The notes under the pieces are model-generated. The model was not told the DNA's origin and ran no database searches. It was given only the letters and a program-made list of their open reading frames with translations. 64,000 nt of DNA from Aurantimicrobium minutum (GTDB lineage Bacteria > Actinomycetota > Actinomycetes > Actinomycetales > Microbacteriaceae): assembly GCF_029894165.1 (NCBI RefSeq), contig NZ_JARXXU010000001.1:682001-746000 (forward strand). Direction: 5' to 3'. A program made the position numbers and the translations under genes. Positions 35,928 to 44,973 of the stretch are shown here, one piece after another. How positions within the stretch are numbered: the stretch's first letter is position 1; every line of letters begins with the position of its first letter.

Positions 35928-35982
35928 CGTTATCCTCCGTGACGTCTCTGTCGAAGGGGGAGAGGGAACTCCCGGGTATGGA

Positions 35983-37431
35983 TTAGTGGGTGCTGGGTTC
36001 AGCTTCTACTTCGGAGCGGTCGCCTGACCACAGCGTGTGGAAGGTGCCGGGCAGGTCTACGCGCTTATAGGTGTGGGCGCCGAAGAAGTCACGCTGACCC
36101 TGCACGACAGCGGCGGGCAGGCGCTCCGCACGTAGTCCGTCGTAGTAGGAGAGGGAGGACGCGAAGGCAGGGATAGGAATTCCGCCGAGGGAAGATCCCG
36201 CCACAATGCGACGCCACGAACCGAGAGATTCAGAAACGGCGTTGGTGAAGTAAGGGTCCAGCAGCAAGGACAGCAGTTCGGCATCCTTGTCATAGGCTTC
36301 AGCGATGCGGTTCAAGAACTGGGCGCGGATGATGCAACCACCACGCCAGATCTTGGACACCGCACCCAAGTTGATGTTCCAGTTGTATTCGGCTGCACCG
36401 GCGCGAATTGCGTCGAAGCCCTGCGCGTAGGCAATGATCTTCGATGCGTAAAGTGCACGGCGCACGTCTTCGACGAAAGCAGCCTTGTCAGGAACTTCGA
36501 ATGCGAAGTTCCGTGCAGGGAGGCTGTTCGCTGCATCGCGCTGTGCACGCTGTGATGACAGAGAGCGGGCAAATACGGCTTCGGCAATACCCGAGACGGG
36601 AACACCCAGGTTCAGCGCTGTCTGAACCGTCCAGACGCCGGTGCCCTTCGAGCCAGCCTCGTCGAGGATGACGTCCACGAGGGGCTGACCGGTCTTGGCA
36701 TCCACCTGCTTGAGTACTTCAGCGGTGATTTCGATGAGGTAGCTCTCGAGTTCGCCGGTGTTCCATTCGGTGAAGATGTCTGCGATCTCGGCAGGAGTGT
36801 ATCCACCGATCTTGCGCAGCAGGTCATAGGCCTCAGCGATGAGTTGCATATCTGCATACTCAATACCGTTGTGGATCATCTTGACGAAGTGGCCAGCACC
36901 ATCGGTGCCGACGTGAGTAACGCAGGGTTCGCCTTCCGCGATCGCGGCGATAGAAGAAAGAATGGGTCCCAAAGTCTTGTACGACTCAACGGAACCACCG
37001 GGCATGATGCTGGGGCCCTTGAGAGCGCCCTCTTCGCCACCGGAAATACCGGCACCCACGAAGTGGACTCCCGTTGCCGAGACATCCTTCTCGCGACGAA
37101 TGGTGTCTGTGAACAGTGCGTTACCACCGTCGACGATGATGTCGCCGGGCTCGAAGCGCTCAGCCAGCTGGCTAATCACGGCGTCAGTCCCGGCGCCGGC
37201 CTGAACCATGATGATGGCGGTGCGGGGCTTAGCCAAGGACGCGACAAAGTCGTCGATGGTCTCGGAGGCAATGAAGCCAGCTTCAGGGTGTTCGGTGATG
37301 AGCTGCTCGGTGCGAGCGGAGGAGCGGTTGTACACGGCGACCGTGTTTCCCTCGCGGCTGGCAAGGTTACGTGCCAAGTTCGAACCCATAACGGCGAGTC
37401 CAACGACTCCGATGTTTGCCTTCGCACTCAC
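35983..37431 (-). CDS. gnd: 6-phosphogluconate dehydrogenase, decarboxylating
   Basis: Oxidises 6-phosphogluconate to ribulose 5-phosphate with NADP reduction. At 482 aa it is the long dimeric form. The nucleotide-binding IGVVGLAVMGSNLARN is at 7-22 with NRSS after the second strand, suited to NADP. VGAGISGGEEGALKGPSIMPGG and HNGIEYADMQL carry substrate-binding and catalytic residues. The start is GTG with AGGAG ten bases upstream; an ATG just before it runs into a stop. It is the first gene of the gnd-pfkB-DUF4239 group, divergent from rplY. Confidence 0.96.
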   Translation of the reverse strand: MSAKANIGVVGLAVMGSNLARNLASREGNTVAVYNRSSARTEQLITEHPEAGFIASETIDDFVASLAKPRTAIIMVQAGAGTDAVISQLAERFEPGDIIVDGGNALFTDTIRREKDVSATGVHFVGAGISGGEEGALKGPSIMPGGSVESYKTLGPILSSIAAIAEGEPCVTHVGTDGAGHFVKMIHNGIEYADMQLIAEAYDLLRKIGGYTPAEIADIFTEWNTGELESYLIEITAEVLKQVDAKTGQPLVDVILDEAGSKGTGVWTVQTALNLGVPVSGIAEAVFARSLSSQRAQRDAANSLPARNFAFEVPDKAAFVEDVRRALYASKIIAYAQGFDAIRAGAAEYNWNINLGAVSKIWRGGCIIRAQFLNRIAEAYDKDAELLSLLLDPYFTNAVSESLGSWRRIVAGSSLGGIPIPAFASSLSYYDGLRAERLPAAVVQGQRDFFGAHTYKRVDLPGTFHTLWSGDRSEVEAEPSTH

Positions 37432-37605
37432 GAATGCATCTCCTAGCTACACAGAAATAAAGAAAAGTGGGAAAAGTAGAGATATTGAGGTCGTCTCTTA
37501 CCTGAAAAGGTCTCTGTTTCAATCGTAGCCGACCGCAGAATGGGCTCTTTCCCGATTTCGCGGGGATAAGCCTCACCCGCTACAGTAAGAACGTACTTCG
37601 GCGAG

Positions 37606-37624
37606 GGATATCTCTGGGATATCC
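37606..37624 (+). promoter_or_regulatory. Hairpin in the rplY upstream region
   Basis: GGATATC, 5 nt, GATATCC, about 105 bp before rplY in the 298-bp gnd/rplY spacer, the longest gene-free stretch in the window. It may be part of a 5' leader (ribosomal-protein genes often have them) or an operator. The rest of the spacer shows promoter-like A/T-rich tracts near gnd but no ORF or other clear element. Confidence 0.3.
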
Positions 37625-37729
37625 GTTATCGACGCGGTGGAATGTGGCTCTTGCCGTTTCCTCACGCTGACATGCGTTCGAGTTGAAAACACGAGACGGG
37701 GCCACGGCCTCATAAGTAAGGAGGCCATC

Positions 37730-38443
37730 ATGGCTGAAGTTGATAACAAGGTACCCGCAGAGGTACGTACCCAGTTCGGTAAGGGTTTTGCTCGCCGTTT
37801 GCGTGCAGCAGGTCAGATTCCTGCTGTTGTCTACGGTCACGGTGCTGAAGTTCAGCACATTGCAGTTCCCGCACACCAGGTTCGCCTGCTTCTTCGTAAG
37901 AAGAACGCAATCCTCGACCTGCAGATCGATGGCACGAGCCAGCTCGCACTGGTGAAGGATGTCCAGAAGGACCCCGTACTTCAGATCATCGAGCACATCG
38001 ACCTCGTTGTTGTGAACCAGGGTGAGAAGGTTCTCGTGAACGTTCCTCTCCACATCGTCGGAACCCAGCAGTCCGGTGCAGTTCTCGAACTCGACGCCAA
38101 GACTGTTCCTCTTCTCGCGAACGCAACTCACATTCCTGAGTACATCGAGATCAGCATTGAGGGCAAGGCTCCCGGTTTCCGCGTCACTTTCGCAGACCTC
38201 GCACTTCCTTCTGACGCTGTCATCGACGGTGACGGAACTCGCCTCGTTGTTCACGTTCACTCGCCTTCCGCTAAGGACCTGGCTGAGTCGGGCGACGAGC
38301 TCGCAGCTGAGCTGGCAGATGATGCAGCTCACGCTGAGCACAAGGCAGAAATCCACGCTGAGCAGCACGATGCAGAGAAGGCAGCAGCACTCGCTGACGC
38401 CGAACTCTCTGGTGCAGCTGCAGCAGCTGAGGCTGCTGAGTAA
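37730..38443 (+). CDS. rplY: 50S ribosomal protein L25/general stress protein Ctc
   Basis: 5S rRNA-binding protein. The start is the ATG at 37730 with AAGGAGG upstream, giving 237 aa; the upstream frame is not coding. It has an N-terminal L25 domain (VYGHGAEVQHIAVPAHQVRLLLRKK) and a C-terminal Ctc/TL5 domain, then a low-complexity Ala/Glu/His tail of about 45 residues (AAELADDAAHAEHKAE...), common in actinobacterial L25. It is followed 8 bp later by pth, an order conserved widely. Confidence 0.95.
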   Translation: MAEVDNKVPAEVRTQFGKGFARRLRAAGQIPAVVYGHGAEVQHIAVPAHQVRLLLRKKNAILDLQIDGTSQLALVKDVQKDPVLQIIEHIDLVVVNQGEKVLVNVPLHIVGTQQSGAVLELDAKTVPLLANATHIPEYIEISIEGKAPGFRVTFADLALPSDAVIDGDGTRLVVHVHSPSAKDLAESGDELAAELADDAAHAEHKAEIHAEQHDAEKAAALADAELSGAAAAAEAAE

Positions 38444-38451
38444 TCACTCAC

Positions 38452-39033
38452 GTGAGTAACACCTGGCTTGTAGTCGGGCTCGGTAATCCCGGGCCCGACT
38501 ACGCCAGCCATCGCCACAATGTGGGCCAGATGGCACTGTCGCAGTTAGCCAACGACATCGGGGCAACGTTCAAGTCCCACAAAGCACACGCCTTAGTTGC
38601 AGAAGGTTGGGTGAGCCCCGGAGGCCCCAAACTGATTCTGGCTAAGCCCACAACGTTCATGAACCTCTCGGGTGGTCCTGTTGCCAACTTGATGAAGTTC
38701 TACGGTGTTGAGGCAGCGCATCTCATCGTTCTGCATGACGAACTCGACATTGACTTCGATGTGGTGCGATTGAAGAGTCATGGTGGCCATGGTGGTCACA
38801 ACGGTCTGCGCGACATTATTGCTGCCATTGGCACCAACGAATTCAATCGTGTGCGCATTGGTATTGGCCGCCCGCCTGGACGCCAGGACGCGGCTGACTT
38901 CGTTCTTTCGAACTTTAATTCCACACAGCGTGAGATCTTGCCACATGTGTTGGCGCACGTCTGTGATGCGGTGGAGACCATTGCCACAGACGGCATTCTG
39001 GCTGCTCAGCAGCGCTTTAATTCCCCTGCCTAA
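38452..39033 (+). CDS. pth: Peptidyl-tRNA hydrolase
   Basis: Recycles peptidyl-tRNAs dropped from ribosomes. It has 193 aa and a GTG start. VVGLGNPGPDYASHRHNVG contains the catalytic His (H22), KPTTFMNLSGGPV the conserved Asn, and LHDELDIDFD the catalytic Asp. HGGHNGLRDII is the third signature. Confidence 0.96.
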   Translation: MSNTWLVVGLGNPGPDYASHRHNVGQMALSQLANDIGATFKSHKAHALVAEGWVSPGGPKLILAKPTTFMNLSGGPVANLMKFYGVEAAHLIVLHDELDIDFDVVRLKSHGGHGGHNGLRDIIAAIGTNEFNRVRIGIGRPPGRQDAADFVLSNFNSTQREILPHVLAHVCDAVETIATDGILAAQQRFNSPA

Positions 39034-39075
39034 GCTTTTCAGCTAGCTCAAAGCCGTCACCGTTACGCTGGTGCC

Positions 39076-40194
39076 ATGAAGTTCACCCCGCGCGCGCTCA
39101 TGATTGCCTCCTTGGCAGTCAGTGCCGTGTTGGTGACCTCATCCGCTGCTGTGGTTGCGAACAATTACATGAGCACCCAAGCCTCAGCGCAAGGGCAACT
39201 GGCAGCCACGCTCGCCTCTACTCAGGAACAGATTCGTCTCACGTCTTCACGGATTGCTGATCTGGAGCTCGCCATCTCGAACACCGAAGCAGTGTTGGCG
39301 GATTCCTCTGGCAAAGTCCTCGACGACACCTCCCGGATTGCGCTGGAGAAGGCACTCGCGAGTGCTCAGAAGACCCTTGTGAAACAGCAGAGCGCTCTTC
39401 GTTCCCTTCAGACAGCCGCCAAACAACTTGCTTCCATTGATGCTCAAGATCTGCTCTGGCCCTATGGTTTATCGCTGCAGGCTGATCAGGTCATCGCTGA
39501 TGATCAGACAGATATTCCCTCTATTGCCCGTTCTGTGATCGCCCTGGGGGAAGGAATTCAGGGCGTCCAAGCCGCTCAATCTGCGTGGCAGGCAGAACAG
39601 GATCGCATCGCGGCGGAGCAGGCAGCAGCTGAGGCTGCCGCTGCTGCTCAGGCCGCGGCTGCAGCCCGCCGCGCTGCGCAGACACAGACACTGGAACAAA
39701 AAGGCGGCTCCACAACTCCCACTGCTCCCGCACCGCCAGTATCGGCGGCTGCGGCAGCACCTGTGACCGAGGGTTTTAACGTGGAAGCGTATGTCACCGC
39801 CCTTGCCCCCAATTCCTACATTGTCTGGGATGAGGGAATGTGCACCCGTCAGTTCGGTGCGAATGTGTATCTTTGTGGCTTTGCCACGGTGAACCTGAAC
39901 GGCTCGAGTACTGATCGGGTGCCCATCACTCTGGATAGCTCGCTCCGCGATCGCTATTCCAACAGTGTGGGAGTGTCCGTCCTCGTACACGAAGCGGCAC
40001 ATGCTCGTCAGTGGTGGAAGTATGGCCCCTCCATCATGACCGCCTACAACGCTTTAGTTCCTGGACAAACGGGATCCATGCCCGTGGAATGGATGGCGGA
40101 TTGCGCCACGATTGTGAAGCTGGGCTACAGCACGGGTTCCTACACTCGCAGCTGCACGGCAGAACAACTCGCAGAGGCCGCCACTCTCTGGTGA
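39076..40194 (+). CDS. Secreted coiled-coil protein with C-terminal HEAAH (putative zincin) domain
   Basis: A 372-aa exported protein with no family I can name. An N-terminal signal or anchor segment (residues about 7-30) is followed by a long helical region (50-200) with heptad-like Leu/Ala and an Ala-rich run, then a Pro/Thr/Ala linker (211-230). The C-terminal globular domain (about 235-372) has HEAAH at 305-309 in SVLVHEAAHARQWW, with E338 and D342 in PVEWMADC as possible third ligand. C256/C267 and C343/C360 could form disulfides. The layout resembles a cell-wall-associated metallopeptidase held at the surface by a coiled coil. It sits between pth and mfd; the activity is inferred from the motif alone. 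Confidence 0.75.
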   Translation: MKFTPRALMIASLAVSAVLVTSSAAVVANNYMSTQASAQGQLAATLASTQEQIRLTSSRIADLELAISNTEAVLADSSGKVLDDTSRIALEKALASAQKTLVKQQSALRSLQTAAKQLASIDAQDLLWPYGLSLQADQVIADDQTDIPSIARSVIALGEGIQGVQAAQSAWQAEQDRIAAEQAAAEAAAAAQAAAAARRAAQTQTLEQKGGSTTPTAPAPPVSAAAAAPVTEGFNVEAYVTALAPNSYIVWDEGMCTRQFGANVYLCGFATVNLNGSSTDRVPITLDSSLRDRYSNSVGVSVLVHEAAHARQWWKYGPSIMTAYNALVPGQTGSMPVEWMADCATIVKLGYSTGSYTRSCTAEQLAEAATLW

Positions 40195-40213
40195 CCGGCA
40201 TAGACTAGCTTTC

Positions 40214-43200
40214 ATGGTATTTCAGGGGCTTTCGCGCGCCCTTTCGCGCACCCCGAATGTCTCGGATGCTCTCAGCTATGCCACCCGCGATGCCGACTTT
40301 TCCGTCGTCGAAGGTCTTAACGCTCCTCTGTTGAGCGCCCTGCTGGAAGAGCGCATTTCCCGGGGTGAGCCACCTGTCGTCCTCGCTGTGACCGCAACGA
40401 ACCGCGAAGCAGAACGCCTTGCCGCAGCACTGTCGAGCTTGATGCCCCATGCCGAGCTCTGTGACTTCCCTGCGTGGGAAACCCTGCCCCACGAACGCTT
40501 GAGTCCCAGCCCCGAAATCGTCGGGCGCCGCTTCGACGCATTGCGCCGGGTTCGTGACTGGGATGGAAACACCCCCCTGGTCATGATCACCTCGGTTCGC
40601 GGTGTGCTGCAACCCATTGCCGACAACCTCGGTGACGTGGAACCAATCTCACTGAACATTGGGTCCCGCGGCAATGACCTCGCCGCTATTTCAGCGCAGC
40701 TGGTTGATCTGGCATATGTCCGGGTGGACATGGTCACCCGCCGTGGTGAATTTGCCGTGCGCGGCGGCATCTTGGATGTGTTCCCGCCTGTGGCTGATCA
40801 CCCGGTCCGTCTTGATTTCTTCGGCGACGAGGTAGACAGTATTCGTGCATTCTCGGTTGCCGACCAGCGCTCACTAGACGGCGATATCCCCTCGATACAG
40901 CTGCCACCCAGCCGGGAGCTCCTACTGACCGCCGCCGTGCGCCAGCGAGCACGGGAGATGGAACACGAGTTCCCCGGCATCAACCAGATGTTGGCCAAAA
41001 TCGCTGAAGGCATCGCAGTGGAAGGTATGGAGTCGTTGACTCCTGCACTCGTTAATCGTCTCGTGCCGATCACGACCTATCTGCCCGCCGGGGCAGCAAT
41101 TGCCCTGTTGTCGCCAGAGCGCATTGCGACTCGTGCCATCAACCTCACCGAAACGAATCGTGAGTTCTTAGATGCAGCCTGGAACGCCGCAAGTGCCGGA
41201 GCGCAGTCACCGATTGATCTTTCCGCCGGCGACTTCCTCACAGTCTCCGAACTTCGCTCACAGTATTCCGGCGGTCCGTGGTGGACCTTCAGTGCATTCC
41301 AGCATGGTCCAGATGCCTCGGAGCCTTTGCCGGAAGAACTCGATCTCGACGAAATCCTCGCCATTCGCATCGCGGCGAAGGCGGTGCCCACCTTCGCGGG
41401 CAATGTCGATGGCGCAGTCGATCACGTGCAGGCTCTGCTCATGCAGGACTGGACTGTGGTCATTGCGGCAGAGGGTCATGGTTTGGTCGAACGTGCTGCC
41501 CAGGTATTGGCAGAGCGTTCCCTCGCCGGCCGCATGGTGGCCGAGCTGCCCCTCGAGCTGGAACCCGGTGTTGCTTACTTAGTTCAAGCCTCGGTGGAAG
41601 CAGGTTTTGAACTCGAGGACGCCAAGCTTGCCGTCATTTCCGAAGCGGAGTTCTATGGCCGCGCAGCTGGATATGACGCCCGCGCTCCACGCAAGCTGGC
41701 CAGCCGCCGAAAGAATGTGGTGGACCCACTCAAGCTCGAAGCTGGCGACATCGTGGTTCACGAAACCCACGGTATTGGCAAGTTCTTAGAGCTCGTGCAG
41801 CGTGAAGTGTCCTCGGGTGGCCGCAATGCCGTGAAGACGATGCGCGAATACCTCGTCATTGAATATGCACCCAGCAAGCGCGGGTATCCCGGTGACAAGT
41901 TGTATGTCCCCACCGATCAGCTGGACCAACTCACGCGCTATGTCGGCGGAGAAGCACCCGCGTTGTCGAAGATGGGTGGCAGTGACTGGGGCCAAGCCAA
42001 GAGTAAGGCTCGGAAGGCTGTCCGTGACATCGCGGTGGAGCTGGTCAAGCTCTACAGCGCCCGGATGGCCAGCAAGGGTTTCTCGTTCAGCCCCGATACT
42101 CCCTGGCAGCGCGAGCTCGAAGAAGCGTTTCCCTATGTGGAGACCACCGATCAGCTCACCACCATCGATGAAGTTAAAGCTGACATGGAGCGACCCATCC
42201 CGATGGATCGCCTCATCTCCGGTGACGTGGGCTTTGGTAAGACAGAGATTGCTGTTCGTGCTGCCTTCAAAGCGGTCCAAGACGGCAAGCAAGTGGCCAT
42301 TCTGGTTCCCACCACACTCCTGGTGAAGCAGCACTTCGAGACGTTCCAAGAACGGTTCGCCGGCTTCCCGGTTCACCTGCGTGCATTGAGTCGTTTCCAA
42401 ACCGATAAAGAAGCGAAAGAAACCCTTGCCGGCATGACTGATGGCACGGTGGACGTGGTGATCGGCACCCACCGCCTTCTGGCACAAGGTGTCACCTTCA
42501 AAGATCTGGGTCTGGTCATCATCGATGAGGAACAGCGCTTTGGTGTGGAGCACAAAGATGCACTCAAGAAGTTGAAGACCAACGTGGATATTCTCGCGAT
42601 GAGCGCGACTCCGATTCCGCGCACGCTCGAAATGGCGGTCACCGGCATTCGAGAAATGTCGACCCTGGCCACACCTCCGGAAGATCGCCACCCCATTCTC
42701 ACGTTCGTGGGTCCCTTCTCCGAGAAGCAGGCGGCGGCAGCCATCCGCCGAGAAATCTTGCGCGAAGGTCAGGTCTTCTTCGTGCACAACCGCGTCTCCA
42801 GCATTAATCGTGTTGCAGCACAGATCGCGGAACTCGTTCCCGAAGCGCGCGTGGGCGTGGCCCACGGTCAGCTCACCGAGCACCAACTCGAACAGGTGAT
42901 TATCGACTTCTGGGAGCGCAAGTTTGATGTGTTGGTCTCCACCACCATTATCGAAACCGGTCTCGATATTGCCAATGCCAACACCCTCATCGTGGATCGC
43001 GCGGACAAGTATGGCCTGAGCCAACTCCACCAGCTGCGTGGTCGAGTGGGACGTGGCCGCGAACGCGCCTATGCCTACCTCTTCTATGACGAAACCACTC
43101 CCTTGAGTGAAACGGCCCATGATCGTTTGGGCGCGCTCGCGGCCAACAACGAACTGGGCTCGGGTATTCAGATAGCCCTCAAGGACCTCGAGATTCGTGG

Positions 43201-43810
43201 TGCCGGAAACCTCCTCGGCGGGGAACAGTCCGGCCACATCGCAGGGGTCGGATTCGATCTCTACTTACGCATGATCGGCGAAGCCGTTTCTGCCTTCCGC
43301 GGCGATGTCGCAGAAGGCCAAACTGAGCTTCGCCTCGAACTTCCTGTCGATGCACGTATTCCTGACGACTACGTCGACAGCGAGCGTCTGCGCCTGGAGG
43401 CCTATCAAAAGCTGTCCGTGGCGAGTGGTCCGATTTCTCGCGACGAACAGATTGGTCTTGTTCTGGAAGAACTTACCGACCGATATGGCGAGCCACCAGC
43501 CGAGGTGCACAACCTCATCGCTGTCTCACGTCTGCGGCGCCGAGCACACCAGTCCAGCTTGAGTGAAGTTGTCGTCATGGGCTCCAACCTGCGCATCACT
43601 CCTGCCGATCTACCCGACTCCATTCAGGTCAGACTGGCGAGAATGTATCCGGGCGCCAAGTATGTTCCGGCAGCACGCGTCATCTCTGTGCCCCTGCCGG
43701 AGAATGCGGATCTCATTACGTGGACGGCGACCCTTCTGGACGCCATCTTCCCGCTGCCTGCGAAGGTGGAGGAAGCTAGTGCTTCTTCCGATAGTGCCGA
43801 GCGCGAATAA
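40214..43810 (+). CDS. mfd: Transcription-repair coupling factor Mfd
   Basis: Superfamily 2 translocase that removes RNA polymerase stalled at DNA lesions and recruits UvrA. It has 1198 aa. The N-terminal UvrB-homology module covers about residues 1-350. The CarD-like RNA polymerase interaction domain begins near 511 (DIVVHETHGIGKF). Walker A GDVGFGKTE is near 669 and the DEEQ box near 771. TIPRTLEMAVTGIREMS and the RGRVGRGRERAYAY motif VI follow. The C-terminal domain is complete. It overlaps nhaA by 35 bp in convergent orientation. Confidence 0.97.
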   Translation: MVFQGLSRALSRTPNVSDALSYATRDADFSVVEGLNAPLLSALLEERISRGEPPVVLAVTATNREAERLAAALSSLMPHAELCDFPAWETLPHERLSPSPEIVGRRFDALRRVRDWDGNTPLVMITSVRGVLQPIADNLGDVEPISLNIGSRGNDLAAISAQLVDLAYVRVDMVTRRGEFAVRGGILDVFPPVADHPVRLDFFGDEVDSIRAFSVADQRSLDGDIPSIQLPPSRELLLTAAVRQRAREMEHEFPGINQMLAKIAEGIAVEGMESLTPALVNRLVPITTYLPAGAAIALLSPERIATRAINLTETNREFLDAAWNAASAGAQSPIDLSAGDFLTVSELRSQYSGGPWWTFSAFQHGPDASEPLPEELDLDEILAIRIAAKAVPTFAGNVDGAVDHVQALLMQDWTVVIAAEGHGLVERAAQVLAERSLAGRMVAELPLELEPGVAYLVQASVEAGFELEDAKLAVISEAEFYGRAAGYDARAPRKLASRRKNVVDPLKLEAGDIVVHETHGIGKFLELVQREVSSGGRNAVKTMREYLVIEYAPSKRGYPGDKLYVPTDQLDQLTRYVGGEAPALSKMGGSDWGQAKSKARKAVRDIAVELVKLYSARMASKGFSFSPDTPWQRELEEAFPYVETTDQLTTIDEVKADMERPIPMDRLISGDVGFGKTEIAVRAAFKAVQDGKQVAILVPTTLLVKQHFETFQERFAGFPVHLRALSRFQTDKEAKETLAGMTDGTVDVVIGTHRLLAQGVTFKDLGLVIIDEEQRFGVEHKDALKKLKTNVDILAMSATPIPRTLEMAVTGIREMSTLATPPEDRHPILTFVGPFSEKQAAAAIRREILREGQVFFVHNRVSSINRVAAQIAELVPEARVGVAHGQLTEHQLEQVIIDFWERKFDVLVSTTIIETGLDIANANTLIVDRADKYGLSQLHQLRGRVGRGRERAYAYLFYDETTPLSETAHDRLGALAANNELGSGIQIALKDLEIRGAGNLLGGEQSGHIAGVGFDLYLRMIGEAVSAFRGDVAEGQTELRLELPVDARIPDDYVDSERLRLEAYQKLSVASGPISRDEQIGLVLEELTDRYGEPPAEVHNLIAVSRLRRRAHQSSLSEVVVMGSNLRITPADLPDSIQVRLARMYPGAKYVPAARVISVPLPENADLITWTATLLDAIFPLPAKVEEASASSDSAERE

Positions 43811-44939
43811 TCACGAGCACGCCACCGATCACGATGGCTATCGCTGACCCCGTCAGCACACCCAGCACACCTTCATCGCGAATAGCGGCATCCTGCGCAA
43901 ACGCCAGCTCATTCATGAGCAGTGACACCGTGAAACCAATACCGGCCACGGCAGCCACGGTGAGGAGATCCCACCCTCGAATGAGGGTCTCGGTTGCTTC
44001 GCCTCGTCTGGCTACGAGTGCCACCACGGTTCCTGCCAGCATGATGCCGATGATCTTTCCCACAGGAAGTCCTAGGGAGATGCCCCAGAACGCAGGGCTC
44101 AGTTCCGAGAGGGGGACGTCAGGAATGAGTACCAGCGCAGAAGCAAACGCAAAGAGGGGGAGGATCACGGCGTTAGTCACGGGCTGCAGGTTATGAGCAG
44201 CCTTCTGGGCCAAGCGGGGGTTCAAGACCAGCCCCAGTGCAACACCGGCGATGGTGGCATGAACGCCAGAGAGCACCGTGAAATACCACGCAAAGAGCGC
44301 AACGATCACGAGCAGAGCTGTTCGCGCGGCAGGGTTTCTGATCCGGCCTTGGCAGCCTAGGAACCTGAACAAATACACTGCGGTTGCCGCCATGCCGAGG
44401 GCCAGCAGGTTGATGGTGGCAGTGAAAAACACCGCGATGATTACGATGGCGATGAGGTCGTCCAACACAGCCAGCGCCAGGAGAAAGACGCGCAGGCGCG
44501 AGGGGAGTCCTCGACCAATGAGGGCAATGAGACCCAGCGCGAAGGCTATGTCTGTGGCGGTCGGGATGGGCCAGCCCTGGCTGAAATCTGGACCAGCAAT
44601 GACGAGGTAGAGCAGCGCAGGAATAACCACGCCGCCGACGGCAGCAATCCCCGGCGCCAACGCATGTTTGACCGAGTTGAGTTCACCAGAGGTCAGCTCA
44701 TGGCGCAGTTCCACCGCGATGATGAAGAAGAAGACGACGAGCAGACCGTCCGTAATCCAGTGGCTGATGCTCATCTCGAGGCTGAGGGCTGGAAAACCCA
44801 GCTGGGTGTGGAGTAGCTCCATCAGACCCGGACCTGCGACAGAGTTTGCCAGCAGTAAACCCATGATGGCGGCGCCCGCCAGGGAGAGGGCGGCATAACG
44901 CTCCGAACGAAAGATCGTGCGCATGCTCACTCGGGCCAT
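43776..44939 (-). CDS. nhaA: Na+/H+ antiporter NhaA
   Basis: Membrane antiporter of 387 aa with about 11-12 helices. The paired aspartates that bind sodium are in the GPDFSQGWPIPTATDIAFALG and LALAVLDDLIAI segments (the DD pair). VELRHELTSGEL and GIGFTVSLLMNELAF are family signatures. It exports sodium and keeps internal pH. It is monocistronic, and its last 35 bp overlap the 3' end of mfd. Confidence 0.95.
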   Translation of the reverse strand: MARVSMRTIFRSERYAALSLAGAAIMGLLLANSVAGPGLMELLHTQLGFPALSLEMSISHWITDGLLVVFFFIIAVELRHELTSGELNSVKHALAPGIAAVGGVVIPALLYLVIAGPDFSQGWPIPTATDIAFALGLIALIGRGLPSRLRVFLLALAVLDDLIAIVIIAVFFTATINLLALGMAATAVYLFRFLGCQGRIRNPAARTALLVIVALFAWYFTVLSGVHATIAGVALGLVLNPRLAQKAAHNLQPVTNAVILPLFAFASALVLIPDVPLSELSPAFWGISLGLPVGKIIGIMLAGTVVALVARRGEATETLIRGWDLLTVAAVAGIGFTVSLLMNELAFAQDAAIRDEGVLGVLTGSAIAIVIGGVLVIIRARHYRKKH

Positions 44940-44973
44940 GACTCTAGCCTAGGTCGTGTGCCGGGCTGGGGGA

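Noticed and set aside
41786-43237. A 483-codon open frame antisense to mfd
   Set aside because: It mirrors the codon bias of mfd, has no SD, and its translation shows no recognisable domain. mfd motifs on the other strand are unmistakable.
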